A stretch of DNA of 64,000 bases from Aquatica leii. Lineage: Eukaryota > Arthropoda > Insecta > Coleoptera > Lampyridae. The notes beneath the pieces were generated by a model, which searched no databases, was not told where the DNA came from, and saw only the letters and a list, made by a program, of their open reading frames with translations. Position numbers and translations under genes: made by a program. Shown here piece after piece: positions 1 to 12,239 of the stretch. The stretch spans positions 69,499,389-69,563,388 of the forward strand of contig CM069435.1 of NCBI GenBank assembly GCA_035610365.1. The letters are read 5' to 3'. Position 1 is the first letter of the stretch; every line of letters starts with the position of its first letter.

Positions 1-70
1 CGACGCGGTCTAAGCTGAAAATCGCTTATAATCATAAACATAACAACCGCGAAAACTTAAAATTTTATAG
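1..70 (+). repeat. Repeat R, partial copy at window edge
   Basis: The first bases (cgacgcggtctaagc, then cgcttataat and aacaaccgcg) match the sequence at 20296-20360 and 60608-60680, with a few substitutions. The copy is cut by the window start, so its left part is not visible. No coding sequence is evident. Confidence 0.7.
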
Positions 71-458
71 TAAATAAATTACATAAAACTTTCGATTACT
101 TACAAATTTATGTTAAATTATTTTTAGGACAATAACCAAAAAAATAGTATCTAACGAATAAAATTTTAAAGTAATAATTACAAAAGTTGTAAAACTATAA
201 CAATAAAACTCGCTAAAGCACGAACAGCATTTAGTAACATAAGCAATATATTTAAATAACGTGATCTACACATTGATACCAAAACTCGCATGTTAAGATG
301 CTACATTTTGCGCTGTGAGGTTGAATCATGAGCACTTAATGTAACAAATAAAGAATATAGAAGTTTTTGAAACGTGGCCATACAAGGAAGTATTTCAGAT
401 ATAATGGAAGAATTACGTCACAAACTTAAAAGTTCTCTAGAGAATGAAAAAAAAATTC

Positions 459-590
459 AAAGAAATAATGAACAATATCAAAATACGCAAGCTCCAATAC
501 TTCGGACATACAATGAGGAACGGAAATAGATACGTACTTATACAATCTATCGTACAAGGAAAGATATTCGATAAACGGGGACTACAGTGC
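459..590 (+). pseudogene. LINE ORF2 C-terminal fragment (RTE-like)
   Basis: Plus-strand translation reads RKLQYFGHTMRNG, then QSIVQGKIFDKRG. This matches the segment just after the reverse transcriptase in many RTE-like LINEs, where a K-L-x-Y-F/L-G-H-x-M-R-N motif is followed by I-x-Q-G-K-I-x-x-K-R-G. Only about 40 codons survive, and repeat family A begins directly downstream at about 601. It is a dead 3' scrap of a LINE. The clade call rests on one motif. Confidence 0.6.
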
Positions 591-600
591 ATAAAAATAT

Positions 601-1112
601 TTTTTTGTGCTGCCAACTTAGCAAACGTCAATATTTGTTTGTTAATGTAGTTAGGTAATGAGCGAAAAAAGTCCTAGTGTGGGAAAATAAAAACTAAAAA
701 TCCATATAAAACTAAGTGTTTAAAGTCAATTATTATATTAGAATGAGTATGCGACAGGTGGAAAAATCATTTTAAAAATCTTGAAATTCAGTTAAAATTG
801 AAGAAAAAGGATGTTAAAGTTAATGTCAAATCTGACAGATTTAGTAATAAATGTAGTACCAACATATTATATTTCTGTTGTTTTTTTTTATTTTTTCAAA
901 AAAGAATGTAATTTTATGAAAAGCAACACAAAAAATAATGTACATTACTCTCGTCGAAAGAATCATAGCATAACTCACTCACATGCAACGCTCGGCCGTG
1001 CGGCCTCGCGTCGCATTAACGTTCGTTATGCTATTTCTTACTTTCGACTCTTGTTACGTAAACTACTATTTGTGTTGCCAACATCGCAAACGTCAATATT
1101 TGTTGGTTAAGG
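601..1112 (+). repeat. Repeat family A, copy 1 (hairpin element)
   Basis: Near-identical sequence recurs at 54005-54473 and, shorter, at 7119-7497. Landmarks are tgtgctgccaac near the start, gaacgaaaaaag-type sequence, tgacagatttagtaataaat, and a closing hairpin at 953-1048 whose arms are gtcgaaagaatcatagcata and its near complement ending in ctttcgac. The start motif (tgcca-ac, gcaaacgtcaatattt) recurs as a direct repeat at 1071-1106, after the hairpin. No long open frame is conserved between copies, so a non-autonomous element is likely. Confidence 0.75.
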
Positions 1113-2874
1113 TTGGCATCCTCGTATACTTTGTAATGTTAAACTGCGTTTCAAGTTTTCAGCGAAAATACTGAACGGATTTGAATGAAATTTTGCACAA
1201 TGGAAGATTACATAATTCTTTATAGTCTGAATCAATTTTATTGATAACGTTTTGTAATTATCACAGTTAATTAGAAAAATACATAATTTTACGAAAAAAG
1301 TTCAGTCTGTAAGTTACATTATACACATTGCAATGGTCAAAACAAAAATTTATTTGGACTTTTGGTTTTCCTGAAATCTTGAAACGCAATTTAATGATTT
1401 AGAAAGAACTCGCGAGCTCCGCCTTCTCCAAGAAGTGATATGCATTTAGACCAATCACGTATAGTGACATCAACATTTAGATATGGATTGAAGAGAAAGA
1501 CGAAACCCTTTCCAAGGTATATAAAATATAGGTGATCTAATTAAATGTACGACTAAATTCTTTTAATTTGTTTGCATGAGGATCAAAAATAACGTTGATC
1601 TATGTCAAAAACGTAATTTACCTGATTGCGTTTTGTACCTTCTTGCACGTCAGTTATTATTCCAAGTTATAAGCTAACCTCTAAAAAATCATTGGTAACT
1701 TCCTCCGTATTAAAAAAAAATATGCACGTAATTAGAATCGTTTTGAATGGAATTTTTATTATATGCGCTGAATAAGTATTGATAGAATGAAACAAATAAA
1801 AAATTGAATTAAATTTAAAAAAAAATGTTTTTGTTCCAGAAAGCGTTGTCGTTAGTATTTTTATCGTTAGCAAATCGTAAAGTTGAATTCTCTAAAAGCT
1901 TGGTGTCGACACATATTTGCCAGCTTATTTTGTTAAATATTTAGTGGACGCTAAATTGCCTTAGCTTACTGATAAACTCAGTCAAGTTAGCCCCCCATTT
2001 TCATTTTTTAAATTATATATTCCAATGCTTAATTCTTAATTAATAAAAATTAAAACAAACTTGGGGGTTAACTCGAACACTGGTCCCCCGTTTTTTTACT
2101 TTTTTACAATTTTTTTGCTTATTTAATCGTGTTTTTTGTGCTCAATTAAGCCTGTATTATTTTTAACTGTGTTTAATTTGATTCAATTTTTCTTACAATA
2201 TTTGTGGGTCGTCTAAATGTGCTCGTTTTATGCAAATGTTGTTAACATTAAACTCATTTAAACTTATTTTTAAACAAAATCCGGAAGTTTATATGTCTAG
2301 AAATTTTTAAATTATTTACACTATTTCTTGCTTATTTAATTGTGCTAAATTGTGATAATACAGTGTTTAAGTAACTGGGTTTTATTCGAAATAGATAAAT
2401 ACATCTGAACAGAAACGGAATACACCTTGTAAATTGGCAAAAAAATCGTGAATGATTTAATTTTTAATGGAATCTAATCAGTTTTAATGAAGTAGCTAAT
2501 TTATGGTTAAATTTAGCAATTTGTTCTTCTGGTTTAGCAGTCTCTTGTTGGTTAATTATCTATCCATTTTATAGTAATAATTTAAAAAAATTAATGAATT
2601 TAATATTAGCACAATTGAATAAACAAAATAAATTGTAAACAAATTTGATCAAGTTGAATCCAGGTATCCAGGTATCGATTTAGTTAAGTTTAGTGTAACA
2701 TTTAGCACAAAACCAGCACAAGTAGATGAGCAAAAAGGATTGTAAAAAAACTGAATCAAAAACGGGAGAGCTAAAGAAAACGGGGAGGACAATTAACTAC
2801 ACTCGAATATTGTGTAAAAAACGAAATCAAAGCGGAAGGCTACTTTGACTGAACTTAATCAGTAAGTAACTCAG
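1113..2874. other. No gene seen
   Basis: AT-rich DNA with short open frames only. A TATA-like string (tatataaaatata) lies at about 1519-1531 downstream of a GC-richer patch (1410-1430), but no transcript start or coding region can be tied to it. C-rich or G-rich runs with gttaactcgaac-type sequence near 1990 and 2062-2092 look like transposon debris; no ends could be matched. Confidence 0.5.
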
Positions 2875-3600
2875 ATATACAAGCTTAAGTTTGCTTTTAA
2901 CTTGCAATTTGCAAAATAAGCTTATTGCAAGTTTGTCGTGTGGTAACTAGATGCTGAATTCAAGCTTGCAAGGAACTTACACACATATTCAAGCAAGTTT
3001 TCTGTAAACTTGCAAAATAAGCTTGAAACAAGCGTGCAGTTGATACGTGCATTGAATTAAATTTTTGATGATGTGCATGCTTTTAAGTACAATACAAATA
3101 GCGCATGAACTGCTTGTAAAAAAATTCATTTGCAGCCATTACACATTTGTAAGTTTTATTTGAAAAAATACCAACGAAAAGTAAAACCTGGCGCAATCAA
3201 AAGAAATAGCTTGAATGGTAATACTCAAAGTTAGTATATTAATGTTTTGTACATTTATGCACGTTAAAAAAAACAAACTAAGCAATAGGTTATTCAAACT
3301 GTACCACACGGCTATTGTGTCCAAAATCACCCTATTGTAACCGCGTGTGTATTTGGAGTCTCACCAAAATAAACATGTTTTAACAATTTTCTCTATAATT
3401 AGTTTTCGTACGGTTAAAAGAACACAATAACTTTTAAATAAAAAAAACTATTGTGGCTAGAGCGACCGTTTTTGTCTTGGCATTGTGGCAGTCAACGTGT
3501 TAAATGTAAATAGGGTTTTAATTACGAACAAAGCAAAATAAGCTTGATCGTTGATGCAAACTTGTGTGGTAACTAGAGTGTTTGATTCAAGCTTCTTTTT
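2875..3600. repeat. AAGCTT-rich duplicated segments
   Basis: The 13-mer gcaaaataagctt occurs at 2911-2923, 3012-3024 and 3533-3545. The first and last are each followed by a variant of gtgtggtaactaga and then a sequence ending ttcaagctt. This suggests two diverged direct copies, about 620 bp apart, of one repeat unit. Source and function are unknown. Confidence 0.5.
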
Positions 3601-3788
3601 CTTCTACTTGCTGCAATCTTGAATCAACTTATTCTGATATCTAAGAACTTTGTTGGATTTCGCATTTTTAAATTTATATTGACTAAGAAAACTACTGACA
3701 ATCAATAGAGAAAGTACTCATAGCTAACAGCTAACAAGCACTTAATTGACAAGACTTTTATAGTTTTTGCATCCAACGGGTACTAATA

Positions 3789-6519
3789 GGGTAAAAGTGG
3801 GTTAGATGCCTAACGAGGATAGATGCCTAATCGTGAATATTCCGCTTAAATTTGAACGATTGCGCATATTACGCTTTCTATGCATCAGTATTAATTTGTG
3901 TATTGCAGTGCAAGACCACATCGTAAGCTATTACGGCGATTTTCGAAAAAATACAATCTTTCAGGTAATGTACAAGTTAGTTTATATTTTTAACGTTCAA
4001 GTGGTGTGCTGTCAATTTCGTTAACTCTAGCAATTCAGTCAAATCAGTGGTAAACTTAATATTAACAGGTAGTGGAAGAGTTAAGTTATGTCGTAAATAA
4101 GTCTTTTTACCGCCAAATTAATTCACTTCGTGTAAATATATTGTAGGCATCTATCCCACGTAAAATAAGACATGGGGATAGTTGCCTAGCTATTCTCGGA
4201 GATAGATGCGCATAAACGCACTGCAATTGTGCCTTTTATTTTTAGGCAAACATGCCCAGGAAATATGTTAGAAAATCAAACAGAGCATCTTGGATGGAAG
4301 AACAATTGCATATCGCTGTAGGAAAAATAAGAGACAAATCTTTAAACGTTAATCAGGCAAGCAAAATATACCACATACCCTATCGAACTTTAAAAATGCG
4401 TTTAGAGGCTAACAAGTTAACCAAAACTACACTAGGAAAACCCCCTTCATTGGGATATGAAAACGAAAAACGTCTAATTAAGCATATAAAACGATTACAA
4501 AATTCTGGATTTGCACCGACTGCGACATCTGTGCGTAGTATCGCCTACAATTTTACGAAGTCAATTGGAAAGGAACTCATTTTTGGAGCCAAAGGTTTAA
4601 AAGAGGAAAAAGCAGGGGAACATTGGTTTCGTTCCTTTATGGAGAGATCTTCAGAGTTAAGTATACGGAAAAATGAAGGATTATCTGTTGCACGAGCCAA
4701 AGGTATGAATGGAGAAGAAGTCGGACAATTTTACAACCTACTCGAAAAAACACTTCTTAAAAATGACCTGCAAGACAAGCCAAACAAAATATTCAACATG
4801 GACGAAACAGGCATCCAACTCATAAATAAACCCGGAAAAGTAGTCGCATCTAAAGGCAGTAAATGCGTTTATAATATACAACCAAAGGAAAAAGGAGAAA
4901 CGGTATCCCTAATAGCTTGTAACAACGCTTTTTTACCACCTGTCCTAATAATGAGGAGTGTAAGATCCTACGACAGCAGATTAAAAGTTTTGTCACCAGG
5001 AGCTTCGATATATATGAACAAGAAACCGTCTTATATAAACTCTGACCTTTTTTTAAAATGGATTAAAGAAAAATTCATACCTCGAAAACCGGAAGTTTTT
5101 TTAATCTTAGATGGACATACATCTCACGCTAGTCTTGAAGTGATATAGTTGGTCATGGAAAACAACATCATACTATGCCTTCCTAGTCATACGACTAGGA
5201 GTACTACAAACAGGAGGCTCAAGACTGGATGGTTACCAATAAGGACAAGAATATTACCCGTGATATTATAGGGACGCTTATTGGTAATGCGTGGAGGAGG
5301 GCAACAACAGTTAAAAATGGAATTTCGGGTTTTGCAGCAACGGGTATCTACCCTTTCAACAGGAATGCAGTTCCAGATTACTTTTTCACAATTTCAAACT
5401 CTTCTATAATGTCACATCAGGAGAATTCTACTGCTATCACACTAATTATAGATGAAAACTTTCTTAAAAATGACGAGAATTATATTTTCTTGTTTGACGA
5501 TCAAATAAACGAAGAAAATACACCCAAAACTAATTCCGGCGAAAAAGAAAGTGAACAAGTAAAACCTATAGCTAGTACTTCAACCATACAAATAAGTGAC
5601 ATTGGTGAAGACAGCTCATCAAAAATATTGTTTGAAATAGCTCCTGTTCCCCAGATACTACCTATTCATAAATCTAATAAATAATTATTAAACCTAAAGA
5701 AGACAAAATAAAGAACAAGAAAAAAGAAAGCAATCAAATGCTAGGAAATGAAGATAAAAAAACAAGAAAATCCAAAACAAAAAAAAAGGGCGCAGAGGGA
5801 GAAATGGACCAAAGTCCTGGGAATACATCGCCAAACAGGAAGATAGCTTCAAAAAATGCGGCGAGAATCATTATCAAACATCAGAAAGCGTGGATTGGAT
5901 TGAATGCATATCTTGTTCATCTTCATGAGTCTTGTACCATGTACGGTGACCATTGTAACCAGTGTGGACGGATTCAGAAACGAAAACTGATGGCAGCAAA
6001 ACGTAAATTAGACTAATCCTTAATATGTTACCAGTAAATACCTGATTTCTTGTTTTTTTTTTTAAAACAACAGCATTATTATTTTTTTATATTATACATA
6101 TGTTATAATGTTACCATTCCGAGTATTGTATGCAATTTATATTTTATTTTATATTTTAATATTATTATAAATTTGTTATTTTTTGTATCAATAAAATTTT
6201 TAAAAAATAAGCAGTAAATATTTTTTCTTATCCTGTTTAATCGTAAACTGATATAATTTGGCATCTATCCCACATATTGGCATCTATACTTTTTAATGTA
6301 AGCATGTATCCCATGGTATCGTCAACTAGCCTTCAAACACTTGATTATGAAATTACGCTTTTTTACAGAACTGCAATATTCCTATGAATCTGGCAATACT
6401 GTAAATGAGTACTAAGAACTGTATATTAAGTGATTTCAGCAGTTGCCGGTCTTATTTTAAAACGACAAGTGAGTACACAGTAAATAAGCTTAGCATAGGC
6501 ATCTATCCCACTTTTACCC
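3789..6519 (+). mobile_element. Pogo-type DNA transposon with TIRs and TA duplication
   Basis: The left end gggtaaaagtgggt-tagatgcct and the right end aggcatctatcccactttta-ccc are inverted repeats, with TA on both sides (3787-3788 and 6520-6521), as expected for the Tc1/mariner-pogo superfamily. Inside the ends, variants of GGCATCTATCCCAC recur in both orientations at 3817-3830, 4146-4161, 4171-4190, 6260-6273, 6279-6289 and 6302-6313. Such subterminal copies commonly serve as transposase binding sites; that is inference here. One transposase gene fills the interior. Both ends are still recognisable, so the element is fairly young even though its gene is broken. Confidence 0.88.
4252..6016 (+). 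pseudogene. Pogo/Jerky-like DDE transposase, broken
   Basis: The reading opens MPRKYVRKSNRASW, just inside the left subterminal repeats. A Psq/CENP-B-type helix-turn-helix (NVNQASKIYHIPYRTLKMR, residues about 34-52) comes first, then a DDE_1 core with NMDETGIQ and LILDGHTSH (residues about 180-295). A stop at 5146-5148 follows HASLEVI. Just after CLPSHTT (about 5178-5200) the usual region with an LQPLD-type motif is missing, and the frame shifts into YYKQEAQDWMVTNKDKN, ending GIYPFNRNAVPDYFF. The C-terminus (5738-6016) keeps a PHD-like set of cysteines and histidines split by a frameshift (WIECISC in one frame, HESC and HCNQCG in the next). At least three lesions make it inactive. Confidence 0.88.
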
Positions 6520-7118
6520 TATAATATGTCTTTCTCTAAAATTGTAATCTCTTTTAGGTCATGGCAAAAATAGATAATAACTATTATTTATAATAATGTT
6601 AGATATATTTTCTTAAAAAACACATTTTGTAACCAAATCAGAAGTATTTTTGGTGCGAAACAATTTGGTTATACAAGCTGACGCATTTACTAAAAATTTC
6701 AAAAAAATTCAATAAAAGTGACATCAACTGACCTTTTGTGTTAATAAGTTATTTTAAGTTACTCGTAAATAATAAAATAACAGTTGAAACAATGCTTATG
6801 TTAATTACGAAAAATAATAAAATAATAGTCTGACACTATTGCGAATAAATTAATTGAAATTGAAGCTAATGTAAGTAAATACATAAGCTACATTTAATTA
6901 TGATTCGTAATTTACTTAAAAATATTTTGTGTCTATTATATTTCATCGTAAAACGACGACAAAAATCCAATTCATTCAAACTTAAGTTTAAATGCAATCC
7001 GAGCTGAAGACAAAACAAAACAATTCTGATAAGGCGGAGCGTATTATTTTCAAGTTTAAAAACGATACTGTTTCCATCTAGCGGATCTCATTCAACACAG
7101 AGCCGAAGGAGGCCAACC
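6520..7118. other. No gene seen
   Basis: AT-rich spacer between the pogo element and repeat A copy 2. The last bases, ggaggccaacctta, resemble the reverse complement of the sequence just right of copy 1 (1110-1125, taaggttggcatcct). This could be a shared terminal sequence of family A. Confidence 0.45.
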
Positions 7119-7497
7119 TTAATGTAGTTAGGTAATGAGCGAAAAAAGTCCTAGTGTGAGAAAATAAAAACTAAAAATCCATATAAAACTAAGTGTTTAA
7201 AGTCAATTATTATATTAGAACGATTATGTGATAGGTGGAAAAGTCATTTAAACAATATTGAAATTCAGTTAAAACTGAAATAACAACGTTAAAGTTAATG
7301 TCAAATTTGACAGATTTAGTAATAAATGTAATACCAATATTATAGTTCTGGTGTTCATTTTTTTTTTTAAAGGAATATAATTTTACAAAATGCAATATAA
7401 AAAATAATGTACGTTACTCATCTCGTCGAAAGTTTCATAGCATAACTCACTTTTCGTTATGCTATGATGTACTTTCGACGTTACGTAAATTACTATT
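7119..7497 (+). repeat. Repeat family A, copy 2 (shortened)
   Basis: Matches copy 1 from ttaatgtagttaggtaatga onward, with small deletions. The terminal hairpin is shortened: the GC-rich loop containing ctcggccgtgcgg in the other two copies is absent, leaving gcataac and gttatgc almost adjacent. Confidence 0.72.
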
Positions 7498-8780
7498 TTT
7501 TACAAAACCTTAGAATGTGGTATAAAAAAAAATTGAAAAAGTTATTTAGAATTGCAATCACTACAGTGTAAAGTGCTGGTCGCAAATATCTAAAATCGGA
7601 CAGGCACTTGAACAAAAAAAAAGAAAAATATTAAATAACTCAGCATGTTCTGATGCAAAAACATCTACTTGAAAAGATTGTAGTAGTAACAACAACAAAT
7701 TTTAGAAATTTTAATTCAGTCTCTTGCTATAACTGAAATAACACGTTTTATAGAAAAGTTATATTTTTTTAAGTTTACCTTATTGTTCTCAGGCGTTATA
7801 AAGGTATCATTAACATATTTTTATCATAATCTATACAAATGTATCATTATATTGATAATGCAATTAAAGTAGTCAACCATTCAATAATCATAATGTAAAC
7901 CAATAAATTTAAACGGGAATTTTTTTATCTCTCGCCCCTCCTGGGTACGCTGCTGACAAATGCTGACAATTATCAATCATAGATTCTATGTAAATTTGTC
8001 AAACTAACAAATACCAATTTTTGTAGTAAAACTCAACCTAAATTTGATAATGATAAAACTATTTTATGAAATATTTCTAATAGTGATATAATTAAAAACT
8101 TCTCATTAGATTACATGCACACGGGAGTTTTCTGGTTGCATGAGTTGGAAGAAGACATACTGTATGTTCTAGGTATCGCCAATTGATAATCAGTCGCAAA
8201 AACCGAAGAAACGTGCTATGAAAACTTTAAACACAATTTCCCAAAAATCACTTAAGAGATTGGATTGCGGAAAAACTGCTCGGTCGATTTTGTTGTTGCT
8301 TTAAAACATTTATAAAGAATTGAAGTCGCTATAGTTATAACCAACAAAATATATATTTTTTTTATATAGGTAAGGTTAATTTTTGGCTTCGTCTGTTTCC
8401 GATTACCCAGTTTGACAGTCTTAAAAAATATTAGAAAGATAAATAAAAACATAAGCATTATACAACTTATCTTTTGATTTTATTGCAAACAAAAATTTTT
8501 GAAATAAGGTAAAAATCGGAACTCTTTTATACCAAAACCCTCCCCTAATTTCTATAATTTACTTATTAATTTACAAAAAAACTTGTTTCATTTTTGAAAA
8601 ACCGCTTTATAAATATGTATTCGTGATACATATAAGGATAATTAAAAAATTGTTTCCTTTTAAAAATCACTTCTTTTAATTTTGTTTGAAACTCTCAACT
8701 TTTGATAGAATGTAAACATTTTAAAGATACAGAATTCAAACTTATTGAAGTGAAACTTCTTTATCGGCGTTGGAAAAAAA
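7498..8780. other. No gene seen
   Basis: AT-rich sequence with runs of A and T and no open frame that resembles a known protein on either strand. Confidence 0.5.
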
Positions 8781-9770
8781 TTTACCGTCACATTTTACGC
8801 ATCACATTTTTTCGTTACGCGCCATCTTTTTTTTTTAAATTTAAGATATTTAAGGTTAACCTCAATTTCTGATTGAACGATGACAATGACAGTAATAATT
8901 CTATTTCAATTAATGAAATGCTGTAATAATCTTAGTAGCAAAAAGTTAAAGTGAAACACGGTTGGTTTTTCGTTACGCGCCATCTTTTTTATTTCTGAAA
9001 CGCAATAGCGACGTGATAAATAATATATCAATACTAAAGTGATCAACAAATCAAAGGTTTTATTTTAATTTTAATTCCAGTGGATTTTTAACAAAAGTAA
9101 GTAATTATATCTCTTTTTCTAATACTTGGGTGGGATTGTGGTATTTATTTTTTTAAATTTAAGATATTTAAGGTTAACCTCAGTTTCTGATTGTAACTAT
9201 CGGTCAATGTATATGATTTCATTAAAATAGTATTTATTAATTAATACGACTGCTAATTTAATGAACATCAATTAATTGACATAGAGTATAAATTCTGAAA
9301 TATGTTATTAATTTTTTAAATTTAAGATATTTAAGGTTAACCTCAATTTCTGATTGAACGATGACAATGATAGTAATAATTCTATTTCAATTAATGAAAT
9401 GCTGTAATAATCTTAGTAGCAAAAAGTTAAAGTGAAACACGGTTGGTTCAGACGAAGAGTCGTTCCAGTTTCTCCACCGCAGTAGGGATAGCATGTCGCT
9501 TATTTCGTTACGCGTCACATTTTTAATTAATACGACTGCTAATTTAATGAACATCAATTAATTGGCATAGAGTATAAATTCTGAAATATGTTATTAATTT
9601 TTGTAAATCAATTAACTAATTTTTGTAGATTAAATTTCATATTTCAGTTACCATAAGCCATTAATTACAAAAATATATAATAACGATGACAATGATAGTA
9701 ATAATTCTATTACAATTAATGAAATGCTGTAATAATCTTAGTAGCAAAAAGTTAAAGTGAAATAATTGTA
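8781..9770. repeat. Repeat family B, locally shuffled copies
   Basis: Several modules recur. Module 1 (aatttaagatatttaaggtt, then aacctcaatttctgattg) is at about 8837, 9156 and 9314. Module 2 (gatgacaatga-agtaataattct to aaaagttaaagtgaaa) is at about 8879, 9359 and 9683. Module 3 (attaatacgactgctaattt to atgttattaattttt) is at about 9239 and 9526. A cgttacgcgccatc or cgttacgcgtcac motif sits at 8813, 8971 and 9508. The order differs between repeats, as expected from nested insertions and deletions. No coding sequence. Confidence 0.7.
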
Positions 9771-10301
9771 TTATTTGTATTCATGTCTATGATAAAAAAT
9801 CCTTTTGTTTAAACTTTATCTAATTTAACTTTATTTAACCAATTTCTGAAAAGTTGCATGTAGATCATTTTGCGAAAAATAAGGCCATAAAGAAGTTTCA
9901 CTTCTTACATGTGTACACTAGTACACGCCCATGTTTTTTTTGTACGCCTCTCCTATTCTCTTGAAAGCTGCAATAAGTTTGAAATGTTATAATAGTTTAA
10001 TAATTGTGCATGTAGCGGCGATTAGTCTGGTTAGCAAAAATCACCTAGAAAGCAATTCAGAAAATTGATTGAATGCCAATGAATTTGTTACAACCAATCA
10101 AAAATCTATAGTTTAGAATTTCTCAGTCACACCTCGAGAAGTAGGTCGCGAGTAAAAAAAGCAAGTGTTTGTAGGTTCTACACTACAATAAAGAAATTAA
10201 AGTTTTACTAAAAAACAGTTCCTGCTTGTTTTTATTAATTTGTATAAACGTGGTTCCATTTCTAAGGCGCAAATAACCAAAACCAAAAAAAGAACTTTAA
10301 T

Positions 10302-11933
10302 TCAAATACGTATAGAGTGACGAATAGCACTAATAATTTTAAAGCGTCTTTTGCCAGCTCTAGATATTCTTGTTTTCTCTTTATCCAGAAAATTTTGCGA
10401 ATTAGATTTTATTTTAAACGTGCCGTCAGAAACTAAATCTGTAAGATTTTCTTTCATCTTTGTAGTTAGATCAGCTGTGCTGACATATCTAAAAAAAGAT
10501 TGAGAATCCATCTATGTTCATTGTCAACTTTAGAAATGAGTTCTGGAAAGTAAGTTAATAGTTTCTCTCCCACAAACTATGCAAACTCTGTATCATTCAA
10601 GGAATGTGAGAACTTACTATCCACCAGCTTCTTTGACAATCTTCTGAACACAAACGAAATACTCATATGCAGGGTGTTCCACGACTCAACTTATACCACA
10701 TATTCCATGGGTCATTAGATCAAAAAATGTTCTATAACCTATAAGTGAATTTCTCTTTGTTTCGGAGATATCAAAGAAATTTCTCTTTACGTGTATCTGG
10801 TTTATCATTACTAAATATTTGGTATAAGTTTGTCAGTTGAGTCGCGGAACACCCTATATATTTGTTTGCAAAAATATTGACCATAAACAAAGTTTTGCGA
10901 GGAATCCTTTGGTTTTATCTTTAGCTGCTAGAATGTTTTGTTTTCTCTCTTGGAGGCCTTTGTGTAGTATATTCACATAGAAAAAATCAGCAAGAAATGT
11001 TAATTATAAAAGTCAAACAGCATTACAAAATAATTCGCATATTCTGATTTAGCATCTTGTAAAAACATTAACAGTTCAGTTTTTAGTTTTAAAACTCTTT
11101 TAAATAATCACTTGACTTCTGTCTGATAAAAAAAATCGATAAATCAAAGTTTGTCAAGATTTACCTTTAATAGGGTTCCCAATTTTGATAATCTCTTTAA
11201 GCACGTCATTTAAATCAGAAAGCAAAACCTTTACAGCTAGAGCTTGTCAATAAAAAAAGCAGTGTATCCATGAGACACTTGCCATATTGATTTTAATTTT
11301 GCAACGAATCAGTTTTTTGCCAGTCATAGATTTAGCGCCTTCGCTATGAAGTCATTATATTTTCTCTAATCATTCTGATAGTTGCCAGTGCTTTAAGAAC
11401 ATGTCGTATGTGCTATAAACACTGGCTTGTAGTATTTGCAGAAAATGTTTTGCAAATATTTATTTTAAGTTTTTCGTTTGCTTCGAAGCGCACAAATACG
11501 ACAAACTGTGCGGTCTGAATTCTAAGTAGATTTTGTCCAAATTCAAATCAAGATATGGGCTTTTCTTTATTTATTTTTTGACTGCTTGTTTTCAAATAAC
11601 AAAATAAGGTTTTTGGCAATTGTATGCGGATTCCTTGTTTTAACGATTTGATATGCGACTCAGTAACTAGCTGATACTGCGTTTTCGTTGATACTTAAAA
11701 ACAAACAAAAAGATTGTTTCTAATCATCAGTTAACAATACTATTTCATTACCTTATTTTCCTGCTAGTTTATTTTCAACTTTTATTCGAAGAAATCTAAC
11801 GGTTTGTCAGCTTTTTTATACTTTTATACTTTCACGTGATAATACATCGCCGCAAATTACTGAAGTTTATTATTTATGACAGTAAACCCGTATTTCAAGT
11901 AATTATCCTTGTAATGTTTATTTTTTTTAGATT
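10302..11933 (-). pseudogene. ZBED5-like hAT transposase remnant
   Basis: Read on minus from 11933: KDNYLKYGFTVINNKLQ (the start of this family, just before its zinc finger), then ISASYLVS-type sequence, SEGAKSMTGKK, RQALAVKVLLSDLNDVLKE, GLQERKQNILAAKDKTKGFL, LLTYFPELISKVDNEHRW and ENLTDLVSDGTFKIK. These appear in the order expected for the ZBED5/SCAND3-like group of hAT transposases. Stops and frameshifts occur throughout, the zinc-finger part is deleted and the C-terminal end is lost. A 185-bp MITE (10671-10855) interrupts it. No function remains. The family call is from recalled motif order, not alignment. Confidence 0.7.
10671..10855. mobile_element. MITE with about 20-bp TIRs inside the hAT remnant
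   Basis: The left end agggtgttccacgactcaac and the right end gttgagtcgcggaacaccct are inverted complements with one mismatch. The 185-bp interior has no coding capacity. Transposase sequence flanks both sides (LWSIFLQT on one side, SKKLVDS-type on the other), so this is a later insertion. A clean target duplication was not obvious; atat is present on both sides. Confidence 0.75.
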
Positions 11934-12086
11934 GATAAACTTCCGCCACTACCACTTGTATCATACATGAAAGGCTGTGATATTTTAAGAAACTTATTGA
12001 TTTTATGCTCACGCGGAGCAAAGCACAAAAATAATACAATCACGTTCATACTCCTTGGCGCACTCGGACTACTGATAGAAACAAAA

Positions 12087-12143
12087 GCGAGCGTACGTTC
12101 TCGCGCGGGCAACCGCGAGCGTACGTTCTCGTGCGGGCTAACC
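12087..12143 (+). repeat. GC-rich 28/29-bp tandem duplication
   Basis: Two head-to-tail copies of gcgagcgtacgttctcg(c/t)g, each followed by cggg and aacc, lie at 12087-12114 and 12115-12143. Each copy has a palindromic core (cgtacg). The strip is far more GC-rich than its surroundings. Role unknown. Confidence 0.75.
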
Positions 12144-12239
12144 GTCTTTCTCTTTTTGCTCTTCTTTCGCGGACTTGATCTACAAGTATTCTTACCGTAA
12201 CCTAAACCTACATAGAAAATAATTAGCAACTATTTTCAA

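Noticed and set aside
811..1110. 99-codon open frame on plus
   Set aside because: It lies in repeat family A, is not kept in the other two copies and has no recognisable domain.
10671..10855. TA or 4-bp target duplication for the MITE
   Set aside because: Flanks are catatgc and atatatt; atat is shared but not directly adjacent on both sides, so no duplication is claimed.
12087..12143. GC-rich direct repeats that could suggest a CRISPR-like array
   Set aside because: Only two head-to-tail copies without spacers, in a eukaryotic context.
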